DNA of 54,100 nt from Porphyromonadaceae bacterium UBA7207 (GCA_002490635.1 DKUJ01000046.1:1-54100); one strand, 5' to 3'. Counted from the stretch's first letter, positions 1 through 8,378 are shown. A program made the numbers and translations. The notes: generated by a model from the letters alone, not told the origin.

Positions 1-19
1 TTGAATCCTGTAGGAGTCA
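1..19 (+). tRNA. Possible 3' end of a tRNA (partial, Lys-like acceptor)
   Basis: The first bases read like the end of a T-arm (3' side of the stem CCTGT at 7-11), an acceptor strand AGGAGTC at 12-18 and a discriminator A at 19. AGGAGTC would pair with GACTCCT, the usual 5' acceptor strand of Bacteroidota tRNA-Lys. A terminator starts seven bases later, as expected after a tRNA. The visible T-loop (TTGAAT) seems to have T where the conserved C56 should be, and no CCA is encoded, so the call is tentative. The rest lies outside the window. Confidence 0.35.
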
Positions 20-25
20 CAACAG

Positions 26-59
26 AAACCTCCACGTCGGCCGGCGCGGAGGTTTTTTT
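26..59 (+). terminator. Intrinsic terminator for the upstream transcript
   Basis: An 8-bp stem AAACCTCC (26-33) / GGAGGTTT (48-55) encloses a GC-rich loop and runs into seven T (53-59). It ends whatever precedes the window. In the other direction it may also serve the deacetylase gene that ends at 66, although the T-run on that side is short. Confidence 0.75.
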
Positions 60-65
60 GGTTAT

Positions 66-833
66 CTATCTGTCGATTCTGTATGGGCTGTAGCCGCGTG
101 CTTTCAGTGAATCGAGGATGCCGGGCAGATGCCGGTACAATTTGTCGGTGCGGATGTCCTGGGTGCCCAGATGTAGTATTATGATTGCACCGTTCAGTCC
201 GTTCTGCCGCTCGAAGTCCCATAGCTGCGCCAGCATGCGCTCCGACGACTGGTATTCCGGCATGCCGGGAGTGGTGTAGTCGCGGTATGTGTCGATGCCG
301 GGTGTTATGTTCACAGGCACCAGTCCTGCCGAGCGCATGGCGGCGGAATGCACGCCGTTGCACCACTCGAACGAGGGCAGCACATACAGGGCGGAATCGC
401 GCGGCACGCCGAAGCGGGCCAGTTCGGTATAGTTTGCCTCGAGGTCGGCGAGCATGCTGTCGGGAGTCGCCAGCGTGGTGCGTGCGGCGTCCCAGTCGGC
501 CAGCTGTATGTGGCGGTCGCCGTGGGGGCCAACGTAATGTCCCGCCTCGATGGCGCGCCTAATCACGGAGCTGTTGGCGGAATCACGCAGGAAGTTGCCG
601 GTGAAAAAGAACGAGCCCTTCACTCCGGCTGAATCGAGGACATCGAGAGCGTACGCGCCGCCCTCGAACATGGAATCTGCCGAGAAAACAAGGTGCACCG
701 CAGAGCGTCCGGCATCCGTGCGCACCACGCAGCCGAAGGAATCGATTACCGGATCTGCTTCTGGCCTGCAGGCCGTGGCGAAAGACAGCACAATCAGGCA
801 GGCGCACAGGGCGGCTATGTAAAATTTATTCAT
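66..833 (-). CDS. Polysaccharide-deacetylase-like lipoprotein
   Basis: A 255-residue protein starting at the ATG at 833, chosen because it opens with a signal peptide (MNKFYIAALC) ending in a lipobox-like FATAC; an in-frame extension to 938 would run through the promoter. The body resembles the NodB/polysaccharide deacetylase fold: a strand followed by GVKGSFFFTGNFL, then GHYVGPHGDRH, which fits metal-binding motif 2 (HxxxH). Motif 1, normally TFDDG, is replaced by FSADSMFEGG, so only one of the two usual aspartates is visible. A carbohydrate esterase or degenerate relative, lipid-anchored and exported, is inferred. It is divergent from the permease at 889. Confidence 0.72.
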   Translation of the reverse strand: MNKFYIAALCACLIVLSFATACRPEADPVIDSFGCVVRTDAGRSAVHLVFSADSMFEGGAYALDVLDSAGVKGSFFFTGNFLRDSANSSVIRRAIEAGHYVGPHGDRHIQLADWDAARTTLATPDSMLADLEANYTELARFGVPRDSALYVLPSFEWCNGVHSAAMRSAGLVPVNITPGIDTYRDYTTPGMPEYQSSERMLAQLWDFERQNGLNGAIIILHLGTQDIRTDKLYRHLPGILDSLKARGYSPYRIDR

Positions 834-862
834 TGGAGTGGGGTGGCCGACGGTTACAGCCG

Positions 863-895
863 CAAATTTAGCTATTTTTGCCGTCGCTATGCAAA
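863..895 (-). promoter_or_regulatory. Promoter of the deacetylase-like gene
   Basis: On the minus strand a -33 TTTG (892-895) is followed after 21 bases by a -7 box TAAATTTG (863-870). The predicted start of transcription lies about 25 bases upstream of the ATG at 833. The -33 box lies inside the first codons of the divergent permease gene. Confidence 0.6.
873..880 (+). promoter_or_regulatory. Promoter -7 box of the DMT-type permease
   Basis: TATTTTTG matches TAnnTTTG. It sits only two bases from the divergent -7 box at 863-870 and eight bases upstream of the ATG at 889, so the transcript should have almost no leader. No TTTG is present at the expected -33 position. Confidence 0.5.
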
Positions 896-1836
896 CCAAG
901 GTAAAAGGATATATCGCCGGCGCTGTCGCCGCCGCCACCTATGGCACCAACCCGCTGTTCGCCCTTCCGTTGTATCAGGAGGGTATGACAGCCTCGTCGG
1001 TTCTGTTCTACCGCTATGTGATCGGTCTTCCGCTGGTGGCCGTAATGCTTTTCGCCCGTGGGCACAGCCTGGCGGTGGCGCCCCGCATGGTGCCACCGCT
1101 GATGGTCATGGGCGTGCTCATGGCATCGTCGTCGTGGCTTCTGTTTGAGAGTTACAACTATATGGACGCAGCCATAGCGAGCACGCTGCTGTTCGTCTAT
1201 CCGCTCATGGTGGCCCTGCTTATGGCCGTGTTTTTCCGCCAGCGGGTCAGTCTGCTCACAGGCGTGTGCATCGCCGGTGCGCTCGCCGGCATCGCCTTGC
1301 TGTTCCGTCGCCCCGACGATGCTACCCTCAGCCCTGTAGGCACCGCCATGGTAATGCTTTCGTCGCTGGCATATGCAATCTATATCATAGGCGTCGACAG
1401 CAGGCGTCTGCGTGGCATACCCACACTAAAGGTGATTTTCTATGTGCTCTCGGCAGGCGTGCTTGTTTTCGGAGGGCTTATAGCATTCGACCCGGCGGAG
1501 AGTTTCGCCGGGCCGGAAAAGTGGTATATGTGGGGGTGCCTTTTGGCTCTGGCCGTGCTGCCCACTGTGGTGAGCTTTGTGTGCACCACAGTGGCGTCGC
1601 ACTATATCGGCCCTACGCCCACAGCCATTCTCGGCGCTCTGGAGCCGGTTACGGCCGTAGCCATCGGCGTACTCGCTTTCGGCGAGAGGCTTGTGGCAAC
1701 CGACTATCTCGGCCTTGTGCTAATTGTCGGCGCCGTGAGCCTTGTTGTGGCCGGCGACAGTCTGGGCCGGGTGATGGTGCACTTCCGCAAGCTGTTCCCG
1801 CGCCGTATGCGCGGCATGGCACGCCGCAGGAAGTAG
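889..1836 (+). CDS. EamA/DMT-family permease
   Basis: A 315-residue, very hydrophobic protein with about ten predicted membrane segments in two similar halves, as in EamA (drug/metabolite transporter) proteins. The second half contains the typical ALEPVTAVAIGVLAFGERL stretch. The family exports small metabolites or amino acids; the substrate cannot be read from sequence. The ATG at 889 (MQTKVKGY) is preferred over 838 because 838 would place the promoter inside the gene. The reading frame ends at 1836, two bases before the end of the convergent antiporter gene, with no terminator between. Confidence 0.85.
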   Translation: MQTKVKGYIAGAVAAATYGTNPLFALPLYQEGMTASSVLFYRYVIGLPLVAVMLFARGHSLAVAPRMVPPLMVMGVLMASSSWLLFESYNYMDAAIASTLLFVYPLMVALLMAVFFRQRVSLLTGVCIAGALAGIALLFRRPDDATLSPVGTAMVMLSSLAYAIYIIGVDSRRLRGIPTLKVIFYVLSAGVLVFGGLIAFDPAESFAGPEKWYMWGCLLALAVLPTVVSFVCTTVASHYIGPTPTAILGALEPVTAVAIGVLAFGERLVATDYLGLVLIVGAVSLVVAGDSLGRVMVHFRKLFPRRMRGMARRRK

Positions 1837-1837
1837 G

Positions 1838-3304
1838 TCACGCCTTTGCAAGGCTTCCGCCGGCTGCCATGCCGCCTCGCTGGCGGATGCGGAAACCTGT
1901 GTAGGCCATCAGCAGCGACATCAGCGGCGAAAGCCAGTTGAAGATGCAGAAAGGAAGATAGACAAGTGTGGCCACACCCAGAACGGTGCTCTGCGTAACG
2001 CCGCAGCTGTTCCAGGGAATGAGCACGCTGGTTACCGATACCGAATCCTCAAGTGTGCGGCTGAGCAGGCGCGGCTCCAGGCCGGCACGACGGTAGACGG
2101 TACGGAACATGTTGCCGCCGATTATTAGCGACAGATACTGGTCGGCGGTGCAGCTGTTTATAAACAGTCCGGCGCCCACAGTGCTTGCCACAATGGGGAA
2201 GCGTCCGCGCAGACCTTTCATGGCCGAGGATGTTATTTTAGCCAGCATGCCGGTGGCTATCAGCGCCGTGCCGAACATCATGGCGCACAGCACGAGGGCT
2301 ATCGTAGGCAGCATGCCGGTGATGCCGCCGGTGCTCACAAGCTCATCGAAGGCGGCGATGCCGGTGTTGAACTCCACGGCGCTCCACAGCATGTCCCATA
2401 TCATGGCGGGCGAGGCGCCCCCGAGCATCGCCACAATCTGCGGCTGGAAAAGGAACACGCCGCCGAGTCCCAGCATGGAGCTTACAAACAGGGTCAGGAG
2501 CGTGGGCACGCGCAATACTATCATGGCAATGGTTATCACGGGAATCACCAGCACCCAGGGGGTGAGGTTGAACTGCCCGGCGAGGGCTTTGGCAATCGCC
2601 GGCGAGTCGGGGGTTTCGGCGTTGCCGCTGATGAATCCCACGGCGAGGAAGCATGTCAGGGCCACAAGCATGGCGGGTGCGGAGGTGAGCATGAGATAGC
2701 GGATATGCCGGAAGAGGTCTACCCCACAGGCCGAGGAGGCCACTACGGTGGTGTCGGACAGCGGCGACACCTTGTCGCCGAAGTATGCGCCGGAGATAAT
2801 GGCGCCGGCAACCCAGCCTGGATGGAACCCCATCACGGTGCCTATGCCCATGAAGGCCACGCCGATGGTGGCTATCGTGCTCCACGAGCTGCCCGTGAGC
2901 ACCGAAATGGCGGCGCACATGGCGCAGGCGGTTACAAGGAAATAGGTGGGGTCGAGGAAGCGCAGGCCGAAGTCGATAAGCATCGGCACCACGCCCGAAA
3001 GCATCCATGTGGCCGACACCATGGCTATGAATACCAGCATCGGCACCGCCGGCAGTATCTGCCTGGCGCTGCGCCGGAATCCTACAGAGAGGCCGCGGCG
3101 GCTTAGGCCGCCGGTAGCCGCCGACAGCCCGAGGGCAGCCACGGTTGCGGCAAGGAGTGCCAGGTGGGAATAGTCCGAGATGGCGTCGCTGCCCTTGAAA
3201 ACGATTACGCCTGCCAGAGAACCCAGCAGAAGCACTACAGGGGCGCAGGCCGCCCACAGCGGGGGCGGGGACGCGGCACTGCCGCGCGGGAAGAAACCTG
3301 TCAT
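1838..3304 (-). CDS. nhaC: NhaC-family Na+/H+ antiporter
   Basis: A 488-residue polytopic inner-membrane protein. The segments TGSSWSTIATIGVA and SGAYFGDKVSPLSDTT are hallmarks of NhaC-type antiporters, which exchange sodium for protons. The second half has VPTLLTLFVSSMLG and a CTADQYLSLIIGGNMF stretch, also typical. The length fits the family (450-500). It is transcribed from its own promoter at 3353-3360, and its upstream gene, on the opposite strand, is the PBP4-type peptidase. Nothing about specificity (for example malate/lactate exchange, seen in some relatives) can be decided here. Confidence 0.9.
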   Translation of the reverse strand: MTGFFPRGSAASPPPLWAACAPVVLLLGSLAGVIVFKGSDAISDYSHLALLAATVAALGLSAATGGLSRRGLSVGFRRSARQILPAVPMLVFIAMVSATWMLSGVVPMLIDFGLRFLDPTYFLVTACAMCAAISVLTGSSWSTIATIGVAFMGIGTVMGFHPGWVAGAIISGAYFGDKVSPLSDTTVVASSACGVDLFRHIRYLMLTSAPAMLVALTCFLAVGFISGNAETPDSPAIAKALAGQFNLTPWVLVIPVITIAMIVLRVPTLLTLFVSSMLGLGGVFLFQPQIVAMLGGASPAMIWDMLWSAVEFNTGIAAFDELVSTGGITGMLPTIALVLCAMMFGTALIATGMLAKITSSAMKGLRGRFPIVASTVGAGLFINSCTADQYLSLIIGGNMFRTVYRRAGLEPRLLSRTLEDSVSVTSVLIPWNSCGVTQSTVLGVATLVYLPFCIFNWLSPLMSLLMAYTGFRIRQRGGMAAGGSLAKA

Positions 3305-3352
3305 TGGCTTACTATGTGTCGTCTATGTTGTTAATTGTACCTAAAACGCATG

Positions 3353-3360
3353 CAAAGATA
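3353..3360 (-). promoter_or_regulatory. Promoter -7 box of nhaC
   Basis: TATCTTTG on the minus strand, about 48 bases upstream of the ATG at 3304. No TTTG is found at the -33 spacing. Confidence 0.5.
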
Positions 3361-3446
3361 CAAAACGAAAGCATATCGGGTTCTGGGCTTAACATACATT
3401 ATATGAAACTGCGGCTTCCGATGTCCCAAGGCACGATTTTTTTTGC

Positions 3447-3454
3447 TAATTTCG
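3447..3454 (+). promoter_or_regulatory. Weak promoter -7 box of the dacB operon
   Basis: TAATTTCG differs from TAnnTTTG by one base and lies 20 bases before the ATG at 3475, downstream of a run of T. No other candidate is seen between this gene and the divergent nhaC. Confidence 0.35.
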
Positions 3455-3474
3455 CCAATTGAAAGTCAAGGATA

Positions 3475-4815
3475 ATGAAAAGAACGATATTATATCTGTT
3501 TGCGCTGTTTCTGGTGATGCCGTTGGCTGCCGCTTCAGAGGCAATTCTGGGTATCGACGGTGAAGAGTCCACTTCGGTGGGCATATATATCAAGGATCTG
3601 CGCACCGACAGTGTGCTGCTGGACTTCAATTCGCAGCTCGCGCTCACTCCGGCATCGGTTATGAAATGTGTCACTTCGGCCAGCGTGCTCTCTCTTCAGG
3701 GTGGCGAGCGCCGTTTTTCCACAAGGGTGTCGCTTCGTGGCGCCGCCGGCAGCCGTGGCGTGTGGTCGGGTGATCTGGTGGTCCATGCCGTTGCCGATCC
3801 CACACTCGAGAGCGAGAACTTCAGGAGCCGCCGCGGGTTCTGCGATTCCATAGTGGCGGGACTGCGCCGCCGCGGCATCAGCCGCATCGACGGCTCTCTT
3901 GCAGTCGAGCACAGCCTCCGGCAGCAAGGGCCTGTGATGCAGTGGGAGTGTGAGGACATAGCATGGCCCTACGGCGCCGGACTGTACGGCTTTAACTGGC
4001 GCGACAACTGCGTTACGGTATATCCCAACACAGGGCGCATAAGCCCTGCGGCACCGGGGCTGGAAATGAAAACGGAACGCAGCACTGCCGGAAACGACTT
4101 TGTGCGTGGTGTCGGCAGCGACCTGCTCATGGTCTATAGCCGCAACACACGCCGCGACTGGGCAGTGAAGACAACAGTGCCCGATCCCACGGCCGTGTTC
4201 GAGGCCGAACTAAGGGAGAAACTACAGGACGCCGGCATCTCGCTCGGCACACAGCGCCGGAGCGACGCCGAGGCATCCGAGACCGACATCTACACACACA
4301 CCTCACCCACATATGCCGAAATTCTGAAGAGCCTTATGGTGCGCTCCGACAATCTTTTTGCCGAAGGCATGCTCCGCAGCCTCGCGCCGGCGGGTCTGCG
4401 CAAAGATGCCATAAGCCGCGAGAAGGAGCTGTGGGCTACCAGAGGTGTGAATCCGCGCTACACAATCATCAACGACGGCAGCGGCCTCACCCGAGCCAAC
4501 CGCCTGTCGGCGCGCTTCATCGCCGGCGTGCTCGAGTGGATGGCCTCTTCGCCGTCGGCACGCACCTACTGCGGCTTTTTCCCGCGGGCGGGCCGCGAGG
4601 GCACCATGCGCGGCTTTCTGTCCAAGTCGCCGCTCAAAGGACGTGTGGCTCTGAAAACCGGCAGCGTAAGCTCTGTGCAGGCATATGCCGGATACTGCAT
4701 CGACGACAACGGCATGCCCACACACGTGGTCGTGGTGCTTGTCAACGGTTTCTTCTGCCCCCGCTCGCAGGTGCGAAAAGGCACCGAGCAGCTGCTCGAA
4801 CAATTATTTCTCTGA
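3475..4815 (+). CDS. dacB: PBP4-type D-alanyl-D-alanine carboxypeptidase/endopeptidase
   Basis: A 446-residue S13-family penicillin-binding protein that trims or cleaves peptidoglycan stem peptides in the periplasm. An N-terminal signal peptide (residues 1-20, ending LAAA) is followed by the catalytic SxxK (S61-K64), SDN (291-293) and KTG (394-396). The roughly 200 residues between the first two motifs hold the extra domains typical of PBP4. The first gene of a probable operon with the acidic protein (13 bases downstream), rsmI and a lipoprotein. Confidence 0.92.
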   Translation: MKRTILYLFALFLVMPLAAASEAILGIDGEESTSVGIYIKDLRTDSVLLDFNSQLALTPASVMKCVTSASVLSLQGGERRFSTRVSLRGAAGSRGVWSGDLVVHAVADPTLESENFRSRRGFCDSIVAGLRRRGISRIDGSLAVEHSLRQQGPVMQWECEDIAWPYGAGLYGFNWRDNCVTVYPNTGRISPAAPGLEMKTERSTAGNDFVRGVGSDLLMVYSRNTRRDWAVKTTVPDPTAVFEAELREKLQDAGISLGTQRRSDAEASETDIYTHTSPTYAEILKSLMVRSDNLFAEGMLRSLAPAGLRKDAISREKELWATRGVNPRYTIINDGSGLTRANRLSARFIAGVLEWMASSPSARTYCGFFPRAGREGTMRGFLSKSPLKGRVALKTGSVSSVQAYAGYCIDDNGMPTHVVVVLVNGFFCPRSQVRKGTEQLLEQLFL

Positions 4816-4828
4816 AAACCTCATCGAT

Positions 4829-5479
4829 ATGGCCGAAATAAAATCACTCATCAGCCTGTGCTTGCAGGTGGAGGGTATGCTCCGAATCATTTCCGAACGC
4901 GACTCCGTCGAAGGACGCCAGGCGCTTGCCGACGTGTTTGAAACATTCGAGAACGGCATGAACGCCTTTCTGGGTGTGCACGTGGTTGAACCAGACTGCC
5001 CCGTTGCGCCCGCCCCCGGCGCCGCCATGCTTATCGGCGACAGCGCGCAGGACAGGATGTCGTCGGAAGTCGACAGCGCACGGAAAAAAATGGATTCCGA
5101 AATCGAGGTCGACGACGATGAAGGGATATCCGTCGACCCCGAATCCAACGATGCCGACGGAATCGACATCGACACCGACGACTATGGCATCGACGTGGGC
5201 CATGTAGTTGCCGTTTCCGCCGGTGAGGCCATTGCCGGGCACCGCTCCGGCGGCTATCCGCATCTGGCGCAGGCGTTCACCGTAAACGACCGTTTCCGTT
5301 TCAGCCGTGAGCTTTTCGGAGGCGATGTCGACGAGTTCGCCGACACCGTGGAGGTGCTTTCCGGAATGGACAGCTACAAGGACGCCGAAGACTATCTCAT
5401 CAACGACCTTGCCTGGGATGCCGAGTCGCCGGAAGTCGCGGAGTTCCTGGAAATAGTCGGTAACTGCATGCAGGGGTGA
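4829..5479 (+). CDS. Acidic Bacteroidota hypothetical protein
   Basis: A 216-residue protein without signal peptide or membrane segment. The ATG at 4829 (MAEIKSLI) is 13 bases after dacB. Residues 1-50 are helical, about 80-125 form a very acidic Asp/Glu/Ser-rich linker, and the C-terminal 75 residues (NDRFRFSRELFGG to the end, with LINDLAWDAESPEVAEFL) look like a compact conserved domain that I associate with Bacteroidota hypothetical proteins of unknown role. The last base of its stop codon is the first base of the rsmI start, which suggests translational coupling. Function not assigned. Confidence 0.8.
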   Translation: MAEIKSLISLCLQVEGMLRIISERDSVEGRQALADVFETFENGMNAFLGVHVVEPDCPVAPAPGAAMLIGDSAQDRMSSEVDSARKKMDSEIEVDDDEGISVDPESNDADGIDIDTDDYGIDVGHVVAVSAGEAIAGHRSGGYPHLAQAFTVNDRFRFSRELFGGDVDEFADTVEVLSGMDSYKDAEDYLINDLAWDAESPEVAEFLEIVGNCMQG

Positions 5480-6228
5480 TGGCCGGACGACTTGCCATAG
5501 TGCCCACGCCGGTGGGCAACCTCTCCGACATGTCGCCCCGCGCTGTGGAGACCCTGCGCGAGGCTTCGCTGGTTCTTGCCGAGGACACCCGCACCAGCGG
5601 TGTGCTCCTGCGGCATTTCGGTATTTCCACCCCCATGGCCAGCCACCACAAATACAATGAGCACAAACCTCTCGACGCTATACTGGACCGCATCGCCGCC
5701 GGCGAGACCATAGCCCTTGTGAGCGATGCCGGCACCCCCGGCATCTCCGACCCCGGCTTTATGCTCGCCCGCGAGTGCCGCCGCCGCGGTATGGTGGTGG
5801 AAACCCTGCCGGGACCTACGGCGTTCGTGCCCGCGCTGGTCAGCTCGGGGCTGCCGTGCGACCGCTTTTTCTTCGAAGGCTTCCTGCCACCTAAAAAAGG
5901 CAGGGCATCCCGTCTGCAGTGGCTTGCCGAGCTGCCTTCGACATTTATAATATACGAGTCTCCCCTACGCACCGCACGAGCTCTTGCCGAACTCGCCGAG
6001 GCGTGCGGCGGCACCCGGCCCGCGGCGGTGGCGCGTGAGATATCCAAGGTGCACGAGACAATCCATCGCGGCACACTCGACGAGCTTGCCGGATTCTTTG
6101 CCGTGAACCAACCCAAGGGTGAGATTGTTATAGTGGTTGCAGGCAAGGAGCGACCGGACGCCGCCGGGCGCAGGCACCGCAACAAATACCGTTCCGACGA
6201 TACCGCCGGCGAGCCGCGCGACGATTGA
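5479..6228 (+). CDS. rsmI: 16S rRNA (cytidine1402-2'-O)-methyltransferase
   Basis: A 249-residue protein that 2'-O-methylates C1402 of 16S rRNA using SAM. The tetrapyrrole-methylase fold is clear: IVPTPVGNLSDMSPRA at the N-terminus, AEDTRTSGVLLRHFGI, SHHKYNEH, and the SAM-loop LVSDAGTPGISDPGF. The ATG at 5479 overlaps the previous stop by one base; a GTG at 5476 is possible but less likely. The C-terminal extension of some RsmI proteins is missing or short, leaving a basic tail. Its target partner RsmH (N4 of the same base) is encoded at 48906-49862. Confidence 0.93.
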   Translation: MAGRLAIVPTPVGNLSDMSPRAVETLREASLVLAEDTRTSGVLLRHFGISTPMASHHKYNEHKPLDAILDRIAAGETIALVSDAGTPGISDPGFMLARECRRRGMVVETLPGPTAFVPALVSSGLPCDRFFFEGFLPPKKGRASRLQWLAELPSTFIIYESPLRTARALAELAEACGGTRPAAVAREISKVHETIHRGTLDELAGFFAVNQPKGEIVIVVAGKERPDAAGRRHRNKYRSDDTAGEPRDD

Positions 6229-6287
6229 CCGGGAGCACGGCTCTCAGAATATACTTACAACTGTTCAACTATTTTATACCCTTTCTT

Positions 6288-7154
6288 ATGAAAAAAGCAT
6301 TGTTCATATGCCTTGCCGCAGCAATGGCCGTAACAGGTTGCACGAACAAGGCGCAGGAAGAAGAAGCACAGCGACAGCAGGCTATCGCCGATGCTACACG
6401 CGAAGAGCTCACCGAAGCAGTCGCCGACCGCGACCAGCTGCTTACGCTCATGAACGAGATCACTTCCGACATGGAGCAGATAAAGCAGCTCGAGAACATT
6501 CTCACTGTGAACAATCCCAGCGAGACTCCCGGCCAGCGCGAACAGCTGCGCGCCGACATCGCTGCCATTCAGCAGACTCTTCAGCAGCGCCGCGAGCGCC
6601 TCAACGAGCTTGAGCAGCGCCTCAACAGCTCCAACCTCAGCAACACCAACCTGCGCCAGACCGTAGCCTCGCTGCGCACACAGCTCGACAGCCAGACCGC
6701 GGAAATCAACCAGCTGCGCTCGAGCCTCGACGAGGCCCGCACTCAGATCGGCGCTCTCGACGCGCAGGTGGACTCGCTGCATCAGACCGTTACCACCGTA
6801 ACCGCCGACCTCGATTCCACAGCCACTGCCAACAAGCATCTCACCGACGAGCTCTACACCTGCTACTATGCCATCGGCACAAAGGACGAGCTTAAGGAAA
6901 ACAGAATCATACAGACTGGTTTCCTTCGCCGTACCAAACTGATGGAAGGCGACTTCGACCAGGCTTTCTTCACCCGTGCCGACAAGCGTAACCTCCCCTC
7001 GATCGATCTCAACAGCACCAAGGCGCGTGTGCTCACCAACCAGCCCGAGGATTCCTACACCATCGTGGATGCCAACGGACACAAGGTGTTGCAGATCACC
7101 AATCCCGGAAAATTCTGGAGCCTCTCCAACTATCTGGTAATCCAGACCGACTGA
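6288..7154 (+). CDS. Coiled-coil lipoprotein of unknown function
   Basis: A 288-residue protein beginning at MKKALFICLA, with a lipoprotein signal ending VTGC (C18). Residues about 20-190 are a long Gln/Glu/Leu-rich coiled coil, and the last 100 residues (from about DELKENRIIQTGF) form a compact domain. The ATG at 6225 is rejected because it would bury the signal peptide. Last gene of the dacB operon, 59 bases after rsmI. The architecture resembles the membrane-anchored coiled-coil protein at 8972, but the C-terminal domains do not look alike. Function unknown; a periplasmic scaffold is only a guess. Confidence 0.8.
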   Translation: MKKALFICLAAAMAVTGCTNKAQEEEAQRQQAIADATREELTEAVADRDQLLTLMNEITSDMEQIKQLENILTVNNPSETPGQREQLRADIAAIQQTLQQRRERLNELEQRLNSSNLSNTNLRQTVASLRTQLDSQTAEINQLRSSLDEARTQIGALDAQVDSLHQTVTTVTADLDSTATANKHLTDELYTCYYAIGTKDELKENRIIQTGFLRRTKLMEGDFDQAFFTRADKRNLPSIDLNSTKARVLTNQPEDSYTIVDANGHKVLQITNPGKFWSLSNYLVIQTD

Positions 7155-7204
7155 CCTATACCTGAACACACAACCTTAGAAACCGTTTTATCGGTTTCAA
7201 CGGC

Positions 7205-7237
7205 AAACGCCTGCCCCGAACTTCGGAGCAGGCGTTT
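7205..7237. terminator. Bidirectional hairpin between convergent genes
   Basis: A perfect 10-bp stem AAACGCCTGC (7205-7214) / GCAGGCGTTT (7228-7237) lies between the lipoprotein gene and the convergent holin-like gene ending at 7242. The T-run is short on both sides. Confidence 0.55.
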
Positions 7238-7241
7238 GACG

Positions 7242-7700
7242 TTATTGCAGGTGGCGCCGGGCCTTGTCGATGAGAAAGCGCCGTGCCACCCGTGCCCACC
7301 GGGCGTCCGAGCATGTCGATTCGTTTTCGAGAATCGACAGAAGCTGCCAGAAACACACCGCGCCGGCCACACAGCCCACAGGGTCGAAAGCCGAATCGGG
7401 CGGCACAACGCAGAACCGCGCCAGAGCTGCCAGCGCCAGTGCGCCATAGATACGCCCAAGAGTGGCTACAACTCTTCCGAAACGAGCCGACGACAGTTTG
7501 CCCTCGGCTCCGCGGCCGGCACGGCGAAGGCGCCGGCCGAGAGCCACCGCCGTTGCGAAATCGATGAATACCATAGCCGTGCACAGTACCGCCGGGGCAA
7601 GGGCGGGGGCGAGACAGCCGGCGGCCACGCCGGCAACAGAAGTTGCAGCAGCCTTGCAGGCAAGAGGCTGAATTGTTGTGATTGGTTCCATATGGTTCAT
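7242..7700 (-). CDS. Phage holin-like membrane protein (orphan)
   Basis: A 152-residue protein with two or three hydrophobic segments, the motif VFIDFATAVALGRRL, the following KLSSARFGR stretch and a WQLLSILEN segment. These match the order of features in the phage holin_4 family (membrane segment with DxxTG-like motif, SS..R, and a second helix pair with ExxSIxEN). Such proteins permeabilise the inner membrane for an endolysin, but no endolysin or structural phage gene adjoins it. It may be a prophage relic or a domesticated release gene. The start at 7700 (MNHMEP) or 7691 cannot be decided. Very Ala/Arg-rich. Confidence 0.6.
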   Translation of the reverse strand: MNHMEPITTIQPLACKAAATSVAGVAAGCLAPALAPAVLCTAMVFIDFATAVALGRRLRRAGRGAEGKLSSARFGRVVATLGRIYGALALAALARFCVVPPDSAFDPVGCVAGAVCFWQLLSILENESTCSDARWARVARRFLIDKARRHLQ

Positions 7701-7835
7701 ATGTGTGGGGGTTGTCGGATTGCTGCAAATTTGCTTTGTGTAAGCGGCTGTATATCGCAGGTTTTGTCCGCTATGGAGCCTGTTTGCATTTGCGTGGGTG
7801 TAGAGTGATGGGCAGTATTGGGTTGTTAAATGTCA

Positions 7836-7895
7836 ATTGCATGCAATATTTATTGCATTAATGCTTGCGAAGAATCAATTTGCATTGTATATTTG
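7836..7895 (+). promoter_or_regulatory. Promoter with repeated ATTGCAT boxes
   Basis: A -33-like CTTG (7864-7867), 20 bases, then a -7 box TATATTTG (7888-7895), 25 bases before the ATG at 7921. The promoter overlaps and follows a 12-bp perfect palindrome ATTGCATGCAAT (7836-7847), a further ATTGCAT (7852-7858) and TTGCATT (7880-7886). The boxes could bind a regulator; this is inference from the repetition. Confidence 0.5.
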
Positions 7896-7920
7896 CAACG
7901 CAAACCAACGCTTCATCCCT

Positions 7921-8331
7921 ATGAAAACCAATCACACCCTCCGGCGCAACGAAGCCTTTGTGGCATGTGCCCTCCGTATCCTGAGTGTCTACAACAGCTG
8001 TGGCAGGCATATCGACCGTGAAAAACTGCTCCGTGAGGCACTTGCAAGCCAGCCGCCTTCCTATTTCGTCGACTTCGACCGCGCCTCCGGAGTGTTGCGC
8101 ACGCTCATGGGCCGGCCAGTTCCTGCAAAGCCCAGCATGCGCCAGCGCATGTGGCTGGAAATGCTCGAGCAGGTGCGGAATGTCATGGCCACGCGCAATC
8201 TCCCTTTCCACAAAAGCCTCGCCTTCGTGCTCAACTACCGCCGTCCGAGCCGCTACTGGCTTGCGCGTGCAACAGCCGAACGCCTGCTCCGGGGGCATAT
8301 CGCCACAGGCCAGCACCTTGTGCGCTGCTGA
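7921..8331 (+). CDS. Hypothetical protein, basic, unknown function
   Basis: A 136-residue, Arg-rich, mostly helical protein (MKTNHTLRRNEAF), with no signal peptide, membrane segment or motif I recognise. The ATG at 7921 is chosen because it follows the promoter; an in-frame ATG at 7837 would include the operator-like repeats. Mid-protein residues WLEMLEQVRNVMATR are strongly helical. It is followed 47 bases later by another unknown gene and preceded by the divergent holin-like gene, so the three may belong to one acquired island. Confidence 0.6.
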   Translation: MKTNHTLRRNEAFVACALRILSVYNSCGRHIDREKLLREALASQPPSYFVDFDRASGVLRTLMGRPVPAKPSMRQRMWLEMLEQVRNVMATRNLPFHKSLAFVLNYRRPSRYWLARATAERLLRGHIATGQHLVRC

Positions 8332-8378
8332 CACCTTCCTCTAATTCCATTCCTGCATAACAATAATCCATACCCGAT

